This document shows, piece after piece, positions 34,038 to 42,340 of a DNA stretch of 53,621 nucleotides. Made by a program: the position numbers and the translations under genes. The stretch spans positions 1-53,621 of the forward strand of contig NZ_MDCO01000015.1 of NCBI RefSeq assembly GCF_001746205.1. The letters are read 5' to 3'. A model generated the notes under the pieces. The model did no database searches. It had not been told where the DNA came from and saw only the letters and a program-made list of their open reading frames with translations. This DNA is from Brachyspira hampsonii. GTDB lineage: Bacteria; Spirochaetota; Brachyspiria; Brachyspirales; Brachyspiraceae. The stretch's first letter is position 1, and every line of letters starts with the position of its first letter.

Positions 34038-34879
34038 GTTTTTCATTTGAGCATGTTAATTCACTTATAGATGAAACTACTGAGTGCATAGAAAAAGTAA
34101 ATGATTTCAATATAAATGATAAGTTATATGTAGGAGTAGATTTAGGTACAGCATATATTGTATTAGTGGTTGTTGATTCTAATGGAAAGCCTATAGCTGC
34201 TGAGTTGCAATATGCTGAGGTTGTAAGGGACGGACTAGTTGTTGATTATTCAAGAGCTTGTTCTATTGTTAGGGAATTAAAAGGAAAATTGGAGAATAGG
34301 CTTGGAGTTGAGCTTATAAATGCGGCTATTGCTATGCCTCCAGGCGTTAATAATAAGTCGGTTGCCACGCATAGATATGTAGCTGAAAGTGCAGGTTTTG
34401 AAGTTTTGAATGTTATAGAGGAACCTGAAGCTGCCAATTATATATTAAATATAAAAAATGGGGCTGTTGTTGATGTTGGCGGCGGTACTACAGGTATTGC
34501 TATATTTAATGATGGAAAGATGATATATACGGCTGATGAACCTACAGGAGGAACGCATTTTACTCTTACTATTGCTGGTAATTATGGAATTCCTTTTAAT
34601 GAAGCAGAAAATAGAAAGAAAGATAAAAACAATGCAAAAGAAATATTTAGAATAGTTATGCCTGTTATACAGAAAGTAGGAAGTATAATAAGCAGACATA
34701 TAAAAGACTATAATGTTGATTTAATATGTTTGGTAGGCGGTACAGTTTGTTTAGATGGATTTGAAGGTATTATAGAAAAAGAAACCAATGTACATACTAT
34801 AAAACCGAAAAATCCGTTTTTAGTTACTCCTTTAGGTATAGCTATGAGCTTAGTAAATAATAACAAAGGCTTAGAGTAA
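34034..34879 (+). CDS. eutJ: EutJ family actin/Hsp70-like protein
   Basis: 281 residues of the EutJ family, a chaperonin-like protein with the actin/Hsp70 nucleotide fold: VGVDLGTAYIVLVVVD (phosphate 1), VEEPEAANYIL-like segment IEEPEAANYILNIKNGAVVDVGGGTTGIAIF (phosphate 2) and LVGGTVCLDGFEGI (adenosine). It is thought to help enzyme or shell assembly or reactivation in the compartment; the precise role is unproven. It starts four bases inside pduL and ends two bases before the next gene. Confidence 0.93.
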   Translation: MSFSFEHVNSLIDETTECIEKVNDFNINDKLYVGVDLGTAYIVLVVVDSNGKPIAAELQYAEVVRDGLVVDYSRACSIVRELKGKLENRLGVELINAAIAMPPGVNNKSVATHRYVAESAGFEVLNVIEEPEAANYILNIKNGAVVDVGGGTTGIAIFNDGKMIYTADEPTGGTHFTLTIAGNYGIPFNEAENRKKDKNNAKEIFRIVMPVIQKVGSIISRHIKDYNVDLICLVGGTVCLDGFEGIIEKETNVHTIKPKNPFLVTPLGIAMSLVNNNKGLE

Positions 34880-34881
34880 GT

Positions 34882-35526
34882 ATGGACGATTTAACATTAA
34901 AAAAAATTGTATTAGAAGTAATAAATCAATTGAATAAAACTTGTATGGATTCTATATTTGTTCTTTCTGATAGTTTTTGTTTTAAAAATGAATTGGAAAA
35001 TATCGGATACAATTTAAATATAGCATCTTCTGCAAATGATATTAATATTGATAATTATTCTGCTGTCATAATAGATGATTTATCAGCAGAGATTTTATCA
35101 TGTATATCTAATCTTCTATACAAAAATGAAAATGTTTCTTTTATAATTAATGCTTTATTATCCGGTAAGAATGTTATAGCTTTAAAGAATAATGAAAAAT
35201 TTGATAGTTATAAAAATACTGCTTCTAGTCAATTATTCTCTAAGTTATTGGAATTAGAAAATACAGCTAAATCTTACGGACTTATTATATTGGATAAAAG
35301 CAATTTTTTATCATATTTTAGAAAAGACAAAAAAATAAATGATGATAAAAATATTGTTAGTTCAGGAAATTGTTTTAATTTTCAAGATAAGAAAGTTATT
35401 ACTAAAAGCGATATAGTTGATATTATTAATGATTATTCAAGTATAAAAATCAGCAGTAATGCAATTATTACTCCGCTTGTTATGGATTATATTAAAGAAA
35501 ATAAAATAAATATTCTATATGAATAA
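34882..35526 (+). CDS. Microcompartment-associated protein, possibly flavoprotein-like
   Basis: 214 residues. The first 20 (DDLTLKKIVLEVINQLNK) look like an encapsulation-peptide helix. The central part (about 25-150) alternates strands and helices with YSAVIIDDLSAEILSCISNL and ALLSGKNVIAL, reminiscent of the flavoprotein fold found between eutJ and eutN in other ethanolamine loci. The C-terminus (SSNAIITPLVMDYIKENKIN) shares the T-P-x-x-x-x-x-I-x-x-x-K-I pattern with EutT and with the protein at 37768. It is in the middle of the operon. Function unknown. Confidence 0.6.
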   Translation: MDDLTLKKIVLEVINQLNKTCMDSIFVLSDSFCFKNELENIGYNLNIASSANDINIDNYSAVIIDDLSAEILSCISNLLYKNENVSFIINALLSGKNVIALKNNEKFDSYKNTASSQLFSKLLELENTAKSYGLIILDKSNFLSYFRKDKKINDDKNIVSSGNCFNFQDKKVITKSDIVDIINDYSSIKISSNAIITPLVMDYIKENKINILYE

Positions 35527-35546
35527 ATAATAAAGAGGGATTATCA

Positions 35547-35819
35547 ATGGTATTAGCAAAAGTAATAGGAAGTGTATGGGCTACTAAAAAAGAGGAAGCT
35601 TTATCTGGAAGCAAACTTTTAATAACAAGAGTTTTTGAACCTGATACTAATAAAGAATTAAATATTGTTGTGGCTTGCGATTATATAGGTGCTGGTATTG
35701 ATGATATAGTTATTATTACTTCAGGAAGCGGTGCTAGAAATGCTCAGGGTGATAAGAATATGCTGCCTATAGATGCGGTTATAGTTGGTATAGTAGATCA
35801 GGTAGATTTAAATAAATAA
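35547..35819 (+). CDS. eutN: EutN/CcmL-type pentameric vertex shell protein
   Basis: 90 residues of the BMC-P family, whose pentamers close the twelve vertices of the shell. It has the family start MVLAKVIGSVWATKKEEAL, the central KELNIVVACDYIGAGIDDIV and GSGARNAQGDKNMLPIDAVI, near the pore. A GAGGG site lies before the ATG. It is complete and standard in length. Confidence 0.96.
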   Translation: MVLAKVIGSVWATKKEEALSGSKLLITRVFEPDTNKELNIVVACDYIGAGIDDIVIITSGSGARNAQGDKNMLPIDAVIVGIVDQVDLNK

Positions 35820-35837
35820 AAAAATAAAGGTTTATAT

Positions 35838-37208
35838 ATGAGCTTGAAAGAAAAAATATATAATGCTGGTATTGTAGGTGCCGGCGGAGCTGGTTTTCCA
35901 TCACATATAAAACTTCCGGAAAAAGTAGAATATTTAATAGCTAATGCAGCTGAATGCGAGCCGCTTTTACAAACGGATCAGTTTCTTATGCTTAAATATG
36001 CTGAAAAGATAGTGAAGGCATTGGCTATTATAGGCAAGGAAATATCAGCAGAGCATATAATCATAGGAACAAAGAAAAAGTATGTTAAGCAGATAAATGC
36101 TCTGGAAGAAGCTATTAAAAAAGAAAATGCTCCTATAGAAATAAAAGCATTTAAAAGTTTTTATCCTTTAGGAGATGAGCAAACTTTAGTATATAATATT
36201 ACGAAGAGAGTTATTAAAGCAGGCGGTATACCTTTAGAGGTTGGATGTGTGGTATTCAATGTTGCTACTTTATGTAATATTTATGACAGCTTAAGCGATA
36301 AACCTGTAATTTCAAAATATATGTCAATATTGGGAGAGGTTGAAAATCCCTGTATTGTAAAAGTGCCTATTGGGGCGAATTTAAGAGAGATTCTTCATCA
36401 AGTAAATGTAAAAGATGATAATAAATATGTGATAGTAGGAGGCCCTATGATGGGCAGATATTATCATATAACTGAAACTAATAATCTTTATGTTAAAAAA
36501 ACAACAGGTGCCTTGATAGTTATTGATGAAGATCATTATTTAGTAAAAAAGAAACAAATAAATTACTCAAAAATTGTGGCTATGGCAAAATGCTCTTGTA
36601 TACAATGCAGTGCATGTTCTGAATTATGCCCTAGAAATTTAATCGGTCATAAAATTAATCCTCATTTGGTTATGCGTACAGTTGCTTTTGCCGATTTGGA
36701 AAATATAGAAAATAATAGTGAGCATACTTTAGATAAGCTTAAAGAAGCAAATTTCTGCTGTGAATGCGGAATATGTGAACTTTATTCCTGTCCTATGGGT
36801 ATAAATCCTGCAAATATGAATATATATGTTAAATCTCTTTTAAGAAAGGCTAATATTAAACCTGATAGGAATGTAAAAGATCATGGAGTACATCCTTCTA
36901 TAGAGTATAGGAGAGTATCAACAAATAGATTGACTACTATTTTAGGATTAGATAAATATTCTCATGTTGAAGCTGACATGGATAATCCTAAAGCAATAAA
37001 TGTTTCAAAGGTATCTATAGAATTGAGACAGCATATAGGAATGCCTGCTGAAGCTGTTGTACATGTTGGGGATTCAGTTAATGAGGGACAAATTATAGCT
37101 GCAGTACCGATGGATAAAGTTGGGGCTAATATACATTCTAGTATAAATGGTATTGTAGAGTATGTTGATACTGAAAAAATAGTTATAAATGGGGAGAGTG
37201 TTAAATGA
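35838..37208 (+). CDS. pduS: PduS-type cobalamin reductase (RnfC-like, 2[4Fe-4S])
   Basis: 456 residues, normal PduS length. It reduces cob(III)/cob(II)alamin and may pass electrons across the shell. Order: an RnfC/complex I 51-kDa-like NADH/FMN region (GAGGAGFPSHIKLPEKVEYL, then GDEQTLVY), two iron-sulphur sites CSCIQCSACSELCP (C254/257/260/264) and CCECGICELYSCP (C307/310/313/318), and a C-terminal biotinyl-like barrel (VHVGDSVNEGQIIAAVP). All site cysteines are present; the second has a four-residue last gap. Its stop overlaps the start of the next gene by four bases. Confidence 0.95.
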   Translation: MSLKEKIYNAGIVGAGGAGFPSHIKLPEKVEYLIANAAECEPLLQTDQFLMLKYAEKIVKALAIIGKEISAEHIIIGTKKKYVKQINALEEAIKKENAPIEIKAFKSFYPLGDEQTLVYNITKRVIKAGGIPLEVGCVVFNVATLCNIYDSLSDKPVISKYMSILGEVENPCIVKVPIGANLREILHQVNVKDDNKYVIVGGPMMGRYYHITETNNLYVKKTTGALIVIDEDHYLVKKKQINYSKIVAMAKCSCIQCSACSELCPRNLIGHKINPHLVMRTVAFADLENIENNSEHTLDKLKEANFCCECGICELYSCPMGINPANMNIYVKSLLRKANIKPDRNVKDHGVHPSIEYRRVSTNRLTTILGLDKYSHVEADMDNPKAINVSKVSIELRQHIGMPAEAVVHVGDSVNEGQIIAAVPMDKVGANIHSSINGIVEYVDTEKIVINGESVK

Positions 37209-37750
37209 AGTCTATAGGAATGATAGAATTAAATAGTATAGCTAGAGGCATATTAGTTACAGATCATATAGGAAAAGCCGCCAATGTTAAAATATTAAGA
37301 TCCCATTCTGTATGTCCCGGAAAATATATTGTTATATTCTGCGGAGATGTAGGGGCGGTGGAGTCATCTAAAAAAGCAGGTATTGAAATAGGCGGTGTTT
37401 CTGTGATTAATTCTTTTGTTATAGCTAATATTCATGAAAGTGTAATAGAAGCTATTAATGGTACTTTGTCTGATTTTCCTAGAGAGGCTATTGGTGTTAT
37501 AGAATATTTTTCTATAGCTTCAGCTGTACAAGGAGCTGATGATGCTGCTAAGGCAAGTGATGTTTCTCTTGTTAATGTAAGGCTTGGTTTTGCTATAGGA
37601 GGAAAATCCTATATTACTTTGACAGGTAAGGTAAGTGCTGTTGAAGAAGCGGTTAAAGCAGGAATGAAGAGGGCTGAAGATGAGGGACTTATAGTTGATT
37701 ATTGTATATTGCCTTCGCCTATAGATGAATTATATAATTCTATTTTATGA
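37205..37750 (+). CDS. pduT: PduT-like tandem-BMC trimeric shell protein
   Basis: 181 residues with two BMC repeats: IGMIELNSIARGILVTDHIG...FCGDVGAVESSKKAG and IGVIEYFSIASAVQGADDAA...TGKVSAVEEAVKAG. The length, SVCPGKY and NIHESV segments, and coupling to PduS identify it as a PduT relative; PduT trimers hold a [4Fe-4S] cluster in the central pore. Here the pore segment reads ASAVQGADD where PduT has cysteines (AACICAAD in Salmonella, as I recall), so the cluster ligand seems absent. GGAGAG precedes the ATG. Confidence 0.9.
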   Translation: MKSIGMIELNSIARGILVTDHIGKAANVKILRSHSVCPGKYIVIFCGDVGAVESSKKAGIEIGGVSVINSFVIANIHESVIEAINGTLSDFPREAIGVIEYFSIASAVQGADDAAKASDVSLVNVRLGFAIGGKSYITLTGKVSAVEEAVKAGMKRAEDEGLIVDYCILPSPIDELYNSIL

Positions 37751-37767
37751 TTTTAGGAGCGTATATT

Positions 37768-38082
37768 ATGAATAAAAATAAAATAGTTTATAATACTCAG
37801 AATATTCATGAACTTATAAATTGTAATTCTGATACTATATATGTGCCTTCTAATGTTATTTTTACGCCAAGTGCTATGGATATTATAAGATCAAAGAGAA
37901 TAAAAATAGTATATGGCGATGAAAATTGTAATTGCGGCAGTAATAAGATTGCTGACAATAATAATGATACTGCTGAAATAGTTAAGCAGACAATAAAAAT
38001 TTTGGTGAATAAATGTAATATAACTGATGAAAAAATTATAAAAAATGTTATAGTTGAAGTATTAAAAAGGATTAATTCATAA
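37768..38082 (+). CDS. Small microcompartment-associated protein with T-P-S-A motif
   Basis: 104 residues from the ATG at 37768, which has TAGGAG eight bases upstream (the ATG at 37747 overlaps the previous stop and lacks a site). The front contains NVIFTPSAMDIIRSKRIKIV, the same pattern as the EutT N-terminus and the end of the 34882 protein. A Cys/Asn linker follows, and then a C-terminal amphipathic helix (DEKIIKNVIVEVLKRINS) resembling an encapsulation peptide. It may be an adaptor that brings a partner into the shell. No family named. Confidence 0.65.
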   Translation: MNKNKIVYNTQNIHELINCNSDTIYVPSNVIFTPSAMDIIRSKRIKIVYGDENCNCGSNKIADNNNDTAEIVKQTIKILVNKCNITDEKIIKNVIVEVLKRINS

Positions 38083-38092
38083 AAATTTTTAA

Positions 38093-38368
38093 ATGGAAAA
38101 TTTAAATTTATCTATTGGAATAATAGAAACTACAGGATATATTGCTACAATTAGTGCTTTGGATACTTTATTGAATGCATCTGATGTGAAAGTCATAGAT
38201 AAAGAACTTATAGGAGCTGGAATAGTTGTTATAATTATAGCAGGCAGTATATCTAATATTAAAGAGGCTGTAAAAAGTGCTGATATGGCTGTGGAAAAAT
38301 TAAATGCTAAATGCAGGCATGCTATTATTGCAAAGCCTCATAATGATATATGGAGTATCATACCTTAA
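38093..38368 (+). CDS. Hexameric shell protein (BMC-H)
   Basis: 91 residues, one BMC domain: SIGIIETTGYIATISALDTL at the start, KELIGAGIVVIIIAGSISNI in the middle and HAIIAKPHNDIWSIIP at the end. It forms hexamers that tile the shell facets. The usual G-D-V-x-A-V is changed to GSISNIKEAV, so it is a diverged paralogue rather than a main EutM-type tile. No Shine-Dalgarno is seen before the ATG (TTTTTAAATG), so translation may rely on coupling with the gene ten bases upstream. Confidence 0.9.
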   Translation: MENLNLSIGIIETTGYIATISALDTLLNASDVKVIDKELIGAGIVVIIIAGSISNIKEAVKSADMAVEKLNAKCRHAIIAKPHNDIWSIIP

Positions 38369-38390
38369 TTATTAAAGGAGTTTTACTGTT

Positions 38391-38822
38391 ATGGAAGATA
38401 TAAAAAATATTGAGTCTATTGTAAATAAAGCTGTTTGTGATTTTCTGCATACAGGTACTGCTTCCGGGTATAAATTGGATGCTTCAAATAATCATAAAAA
38501 AACATTAGTAAAAAAATCAATCTCTGATATAGATTCTAATAAAATAAAGTATGAAGATAATTCTTATGTAACTGATGTTTTTAATGAGTATGAGAGATGT
38601 CATTTAAAATGTTTATTAATGGAATTGGATAATACAGATATGCAATGCGTGCTTGGATATGATGAAATGTATTTTGTTTTGGAAGGAACTCTTATTATTC
38701 ATTATGAAGGAAGAAAAATTGAAGTTAAAAATGGTGAGGTTGTATCTGTATTTAAGGGAGATTCTATAACTTTCTCGACTCCTTTTTATACTAAATTTTT
38801 AAGAATTATAAATCCGAAATAA
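38391..38822 (+). CDS. eutQ: EutQ-like cupin protein (acetate-kinase-type)
   Basis: 143 residues, matching the C-terminal cupin part of EutQ, which in other species has acetate kinase activity coupled to ethanolamine use. It includes YDEMYFVLEGTLIIHYEGRK, VKNGEVVSVFKGDSITFSTP and the end KFLRIINPK. EutQ is about 230 residues in enterobacteria, so this is a short form lacking most of the first part. A short front helix (DIKNIESIVNKAVCDFLH) may be an encapsulation helix. AAGGAG precedes the ATG by ten bases. It is the last gene of the locus. Confidence 0.85.
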   Translation: MEDIKNIESIVNKAVCDFLHTGTASGYKLDASNNHKKTLVKKSISDIDSNKIKYEDNSYVTDVFNEYERCHLKCLLMELDNTDMQCVLGYDEMYFVLEGTLIIHYEGRKIEVKNGEVVSVFKGDSITFSTPFYTKFLRIINPK

Positions 38823-38956
38823 TAATTTTTTATTATTAATAAGATAAACTCGCTAAAAAATAGTTGACAATTTTCTTCATTAGTTATTAGTTTCTTGTTT
38901 ATAGCTTTAAAATTAATATGTAATTTTTATTGGTAATATGAGCAATAATAAATATT

Positions 38957-38985
38957 TTGACAAATCTTTATACTCTTAGTATAAT
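38957..38985 (+). promoter_or_regulatory. Consensus sigma-70 promoter giving a leaderless or near-leaderless mRNA
   Basis: TTGACA (38957-38962), a 17-base spacer and TATAAT (38980-38985) are a perfect consensus. The ATG of the next gene at 38993 begins only seven bases after the -10 box, where transcription would normally start, and no ribosome site is present. Confidence 0.85.
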
Positions 38986-38992
38986 CATATTC

Positions 38993-40027
38993 ATGAAAAA
39001 GAAAAAAAATAAATTGAATGAAAATATAGAAGAATTATATAAAAAATCTGTAATAAGAAAATGCCGTATAGAAGAAGATATAGAAGAAAATACAAGATTA
39101 GATAAATATATGGGGGATAGATTTTCTTATTATTCAAGAAATAAATGGCAGGATTTAATAGGGCAGGGTTTAGTTCTTCTTAATAATAGTAAAGTAAAAT
39201 ATACAAGAACTGTAAAAAAAGGCGATGAGATAGCTTATCATATTATAGGAATGAAAGAGCCTGAAGTTGATAAAAATGTATCTATAGTATATGATGACGG
39301 AGATTTAATCGTAGCGAATAAGCCTGCTAATTTACCTGTTATACCTTCGGGTAAATATTATCATAATACACTTCATACAATAGTAAAAAACATGCTCAAT
39401 AGCAATATAAATATGCTTAATAGAATAGACAGAGAAACCAGCGGATGTGTAGTTCTTTCAAGAAGCAGCAAATCGGCATCGAATTTCTGTGCTATGCTTG
39501 CAGGAAGAAAAGTAAATGGGAAACAGTATAAAAGAAATTCAATAAAAAAAACATACATTGCTGTAATAGAAAATGCTAAAGATATAGAGGATAAATTCAC
39601 TGTTGAAGGCTATATGCTTGAAAGCGGACATGAATATTACAGAAGATTTCAAACACTTCATAAAGAAAATATAGAAGGTTCAAAATATTCAAAAACTTCT
39701 TTCAAAACTATAAGAAGAATTGGAGATTATGCTATTGTTATGGCAAGACTTTATACGGGAAGAATGCATCAGATAAGAGTGCATTTATATTCCAAAGGGT
39801 TTTTTATGATAGGTGATAAAATATATGGAAAGTATGGTCCTAAAGTTTTTGATGATTTCATAGAAAAAGGTATTATTCCTGAAGGTTTTTTCAATAGACA
39901 GGCTCTACATGCCTATAGTCTTAAATTTAATCATCCAATCACTGATGAAATAATTAAAGTAAAAGCTCCTTTACCTAAAGATTTAAAAGAATTAATAAAA
40001 AAAATAGAAAATAATGTAAAAAAATAG
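38993..40027 (+). CDS. RluA-family 23S rRNA pseudouridine synthase
   Basis: 344 residues from the ATG at 38993. The longer frame starting at the TTG at 38957 would begin inside the -35 box, so it is rejected. It has an N-terminal S4 RNA-binding domain (TRLDKYMGDRFSYYSRNKWQ), then the RluA domain with LNRIDRETSGCVVLSRSSKS (catalytic Asp in RIDRETSG) and RMHQIRVHLYSKGFFMIGD. It isomerises uridine in rRNA or tRNA; the exact target cannot be told among RluC/D/A types. The Lys-rich first 40 residues are extra. Confidence 0.92.
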   Translation: MKKKKNKLNENIEELYKKSVIRKCRIEEDIEENTRLDKYMGDRFSYYSRNKWQDLIGQGLVLLNNSKVKYTRTVKKGDEIAYHIIGMKEPEVDKNVSIVYDDGDLIVANKPANLPVIPSGKYYHNTLHTIVKNMLNSNINMLNRIDRETSGCVVLSRSSKSASNFCAMLAGRKVNGKQYKRNSIKKTYIAVIENAKDIEDKFTVEGYMLESGHEYYRRFQTLHKENIEGSKYSKTSFKTIRRIGDYAIVMARLYTGRMHQIRVHLYSKGFFMIGDKIYGKYGPKVFDDFIEKGIIPEGFFNRQALHAYSLKFNHPITDEIIKVKAPLPKDLKELIKKIENNVKK

Positions 40028-40047
40028 TAAAAATATTGTAAAAAAAC

Positions 40048-40075
40048 TTGACAAATATGATGAAAGTGCTATACT
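40048..40075 (+). promoter_or_regulatory. Promoter of the PepSY-like gene
   Basis: TTGACA (40048-40053), a 16-base spacer and TATACT (40070-40075), 50 bases before the start of the secreted protein gene. AAGGAG is its ribosome site. Confidence 0.7.
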
Positions 40076-40125
40076 TATAATCGTAAAGATAATTTACATA
40101 TATTAATATTTAAGGAGAGTAAATC

Positions 40126-40554
40126 ATGAAAAAATTATCTATCTTTTTAGCATCATTATTTATTTTATCAGCTTCAAGCCTTTTTGCTGATATGGTAGTT
40201 CCGCCTTCAGCATTACCTCAGCAAGCATCAGCATTTATACAAAGAGTATTTCCGGGAGCTCAAATTTGGAAAGTAGAAAGAGACGGAAGAAAATTTGATG
40301 TGCAGTTATCAAATGGTGTGTCTATAGACTTTTTGGGTAATGGAGATTGGGATAATATAGACAGTGAATATGCACCTATACCAGATGCTGCTTTTCCTGC
40401 TGCTGTTGTACAGGCTGTAAGAAATGCATATCCTCAGGCTGCTATAATTGATGCAGAAAAAGAGTGGGGAAACTATAAACTAAAATTAAACAATATGATG
40501 GAGCTTATGGTAACAGGAAACGGACAGATTATGAGACAAAAATTTGATGATTAA
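40126..40554 (+). CDS. PepSY-like periplasmic protein (DUF2874/BLIP-like)
   Basis: 142 residues with a Sec signal peptide (MKKLSIFLASLFILSASSLFA, cut after FA). The mature part has two PepSY-like repeats of about 55 residues: PQQASAFIQRVFPGAQIWKVERDG...DFLGNGDW and PAAVVQAVRNAYPQAAIIDAEKEWG...VTGNGQI. The family is periplasmic and of unknown role. It has its own promoter and terminator. A paralogue tail lies at 23285-23408. Confidence 0.85.
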   Translation: MKKLSIFLASLFILSASSLFADMVVPPSALPQQASAFIQRVFPGAQIWKVERDGRKFDVQLSNGVSIDFLGNGDWDNIDSEYAPIPDAAFPAAVVQAVRNAYPQAAIIDAEKEWGNYKLKLNNMMELMVTGNGQIMRQKFDD

Positions 40555-40572
40555 TTGATGATGCATTTTTAT

Positions 40573-40605
40573 AAAAGCGGCTGGATTTTTTATCCTGCTG
40601 CTTTT
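40573..40605 (+). terminator. Terminator after the PepSY-like gene
   Basis: AAAAGCGGCTGG (40573-40584) pairs with CCTGCTGCTTTT (40594-40605), two mismatches, with an A-run before and a T-run after. It may also serve the convergent modC transcript, whose stop is at 40608. Confidence 0.6.
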
Positions 40606-40607
40606 AT

Positions 40608-41660
40608 TTATTTTAAAAATATTATATCATTACTTTCAAAGCCTAAATTTACTTCTTTTCCAAGTTTATAATCATTTTTATATTTATCCTTATCAAGCCT
40701 CCAAGTTATTTGGTTTTCGCTGTTTACCGGCACTAAAGTTATAATATATGAAAACATATCCTCTGTAATATTTGTTATTTTTGATTTTATATATATATCA
40801 CTTTTTTTATCATCATCATAATCAAAAAAAGAATAAGGACGCATTCCTATATAATTAGCATTTTCTATATTTTTTAAATTATTATTTTCAATAGTTAAAT
40901 TAATATTCCAATCAATGCATTCTATTTTGCTATTTTCTAATATTTTTATTCTTGAAAAATTTTTATATCCTGTAAGAAGTGCCGAGAAATATGTTTTAGG
41001 ATTTTCAAAGAGATTATATTTAGAATCTATTATATCGAATTTTCCTTTATTTATTATTCCTATATTGTCCGATAGTCTGTAAACCTCGTCTCTGTTATGC
41101 GATACAAATAAAGTAGTGCCTTCAAACTCTTTTATAGCTGATAAAATAAATTTTTCTAATTCCCATTTTATATGATAATCTAAAGCACTCAAAGGCTCAT
41201 CAAGCATTAATATGCTAGGAGATGATACAAATATTCTTGCTAATGCAGTTCTTTGCTGTTCGCCTCCTGATATTTCTCTTGGCTTTTTATTTTTAATGTC
41301 ATATATAAAAAATTTATTCATTATACTTTTAATGTCAATATTATTTTTTTTATCTCTTATACCGCATTTAATATTTTCTTCAACTGTCATATTTGGAAAT
41401 AAAGCATAATTTTGAAATAAAAAACCTACATTTCTTTTTTGAGGTTTTATATTAATATGTTTCTTAGAATCATAAAAAACATTTCCATTAAATTCTATAT
41501 ATCCGCTGTCAGGTTTTTCAATTCCTGCAATACATTTTAAAGCCATACTTTTACCGCTTCCAGATGCTCCGAGTATAGAAAATACTCCGCTTCTTACTTC
41601 AAACTGTAAATCTAAATCAAAATTAGACAGCTTCTTTTTTATATCAACTATTAAACTCAA
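40608..41660 (-). CDS. modC: Molybdate ABC transporter ATP-binding protein
   Basis: 350 residues: ATPase domain with Walker A (GASGSGKSMAL), Q-loop (LFQNYALFPN), signature (ISGGEQQRTALARI), Walker B (ILMLDEPLSALD) and switch His (VSHNRDE), plus a C-terminal extension (about 230-350) in the position of the MOP molybdate-sensing domain, here divergent. It energises molybdate or tungstate import. It is the last gene of the modABC operon, nine bases after modB. Confidence 0.93.
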   Translation of the reverse strand: MSLIVDIKKKLSNFDLDLQFEVRSGVFSILGASGSGKSMALKCIAGIEKPDSGYIEFNGNVFYDSKKHINIKPQKRNVGFLFQNYALFPNMTVEENIKCGIRDKKNNIDIKSIMNKFFIYDIKNKKPREISGGEQQRTALARIFVSSPSILMLDEPLSALDYHIKWELEKFILSAIKEFEGTTLFVSHNRDEVYRLSDNIGIINKGKFDIIDSKYNLFENPKTYFSALLTGYKNFSRIKILENSKIECIDWNINLTIENNNLKNIENANYIGMRPYSFFDYDDDKKSDIYIKSKITNITEDMFSYIITLVPVNSENQITWRLDKDKYKNDYKLGKEVNLGFESNDIIFLK

Positions 41661-41669
41661 TATAAAACC

Positions 41670-42338
41670 TCATAATCTTTTTTTTATACTATCAGAAATA
41701 GGCAGTATAATATTCATAATCATTATGCTTATAAATGATATTGACACAATTATCATAACCCATTTAAAAGCTAGTTCTCTGTCTCCAGACTGAACCGCTG
41801 TATATACGGCTAATGACATAGTTTGTGTTTTTTTGGGTATATTTCCTGCTATCATTATAGTAGCACCAAATTCTCCCAATGCCCTTGTAAATGATAGTAT
41901 AGTTCCTCCAAGTATAGAATGCCAAGTATTTGGAAGTATTACTCTCCAAAATATCCAATTTTCTGATTTTCCTAATGTTCTTGCTGCATTTATTATGTTT
42001 TTATCGATTTGCTCGAATGCACCTTTTGAAGTTCTATACATTATAGGAAATGATACTATAAATGAAGCTAATACTGCACCTCTTAATGTAAATACAAAAG
42101 GAAATCCTAATTTAGCAGCTATGCCTCCTATAAAAGAATTTCTTCCAAACAATAATAATAGAAAAAATCCCACAACTGTAGGAGGAAGCACAAGCGGAAG
42201 TGTAAATATTATATCAAAAAGAGATGAAAACTTTTTAATTTTTACTACTATAAGAACTGCGTATATTCCTATAAAAAAAGTTATTATTGTGGAATATAAT
42301 GCAGTTTTTATAGATAAAATTAATGGAGAATATTCCAT
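41670..42338 (-). CDS. modB: Molybdate ABC transporter permease
   Basis: 222 residues with five membrane segments. TLPLVLPPTVVGFFLLLLFG is characteristic of ModB, and the EAA-type loop reads AARTLGKSENWIFWRVILPN. GALGEFGATIMIAGNIP-type sequence (RALGEFGATIMIAGNIPKKT) further supports ModB. It starts two bases after modA ends. Confidence 0.95.
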   Translation of the reverse strand: MEYSPLILSIKTALYSTIITFFIGIYAVLIVVKIKKFSSLFDIIFTLPLVLPPTVVGFFLLLLFGRNSFIGGIAAKLGFPFVFTLRGAVLASFIVSFPIMYRTSKGAFEQIDKNIINAARTLGKSENWIFWRVILPNTWHSILGGTILSFTRALGEFGATIMIAGNIPKKTQTMSLAVYTAVQSGDRELAFKWVMIIVSISFISIMIMNIILPISDSIKKRL

Positions 42339-42340
42339 GT

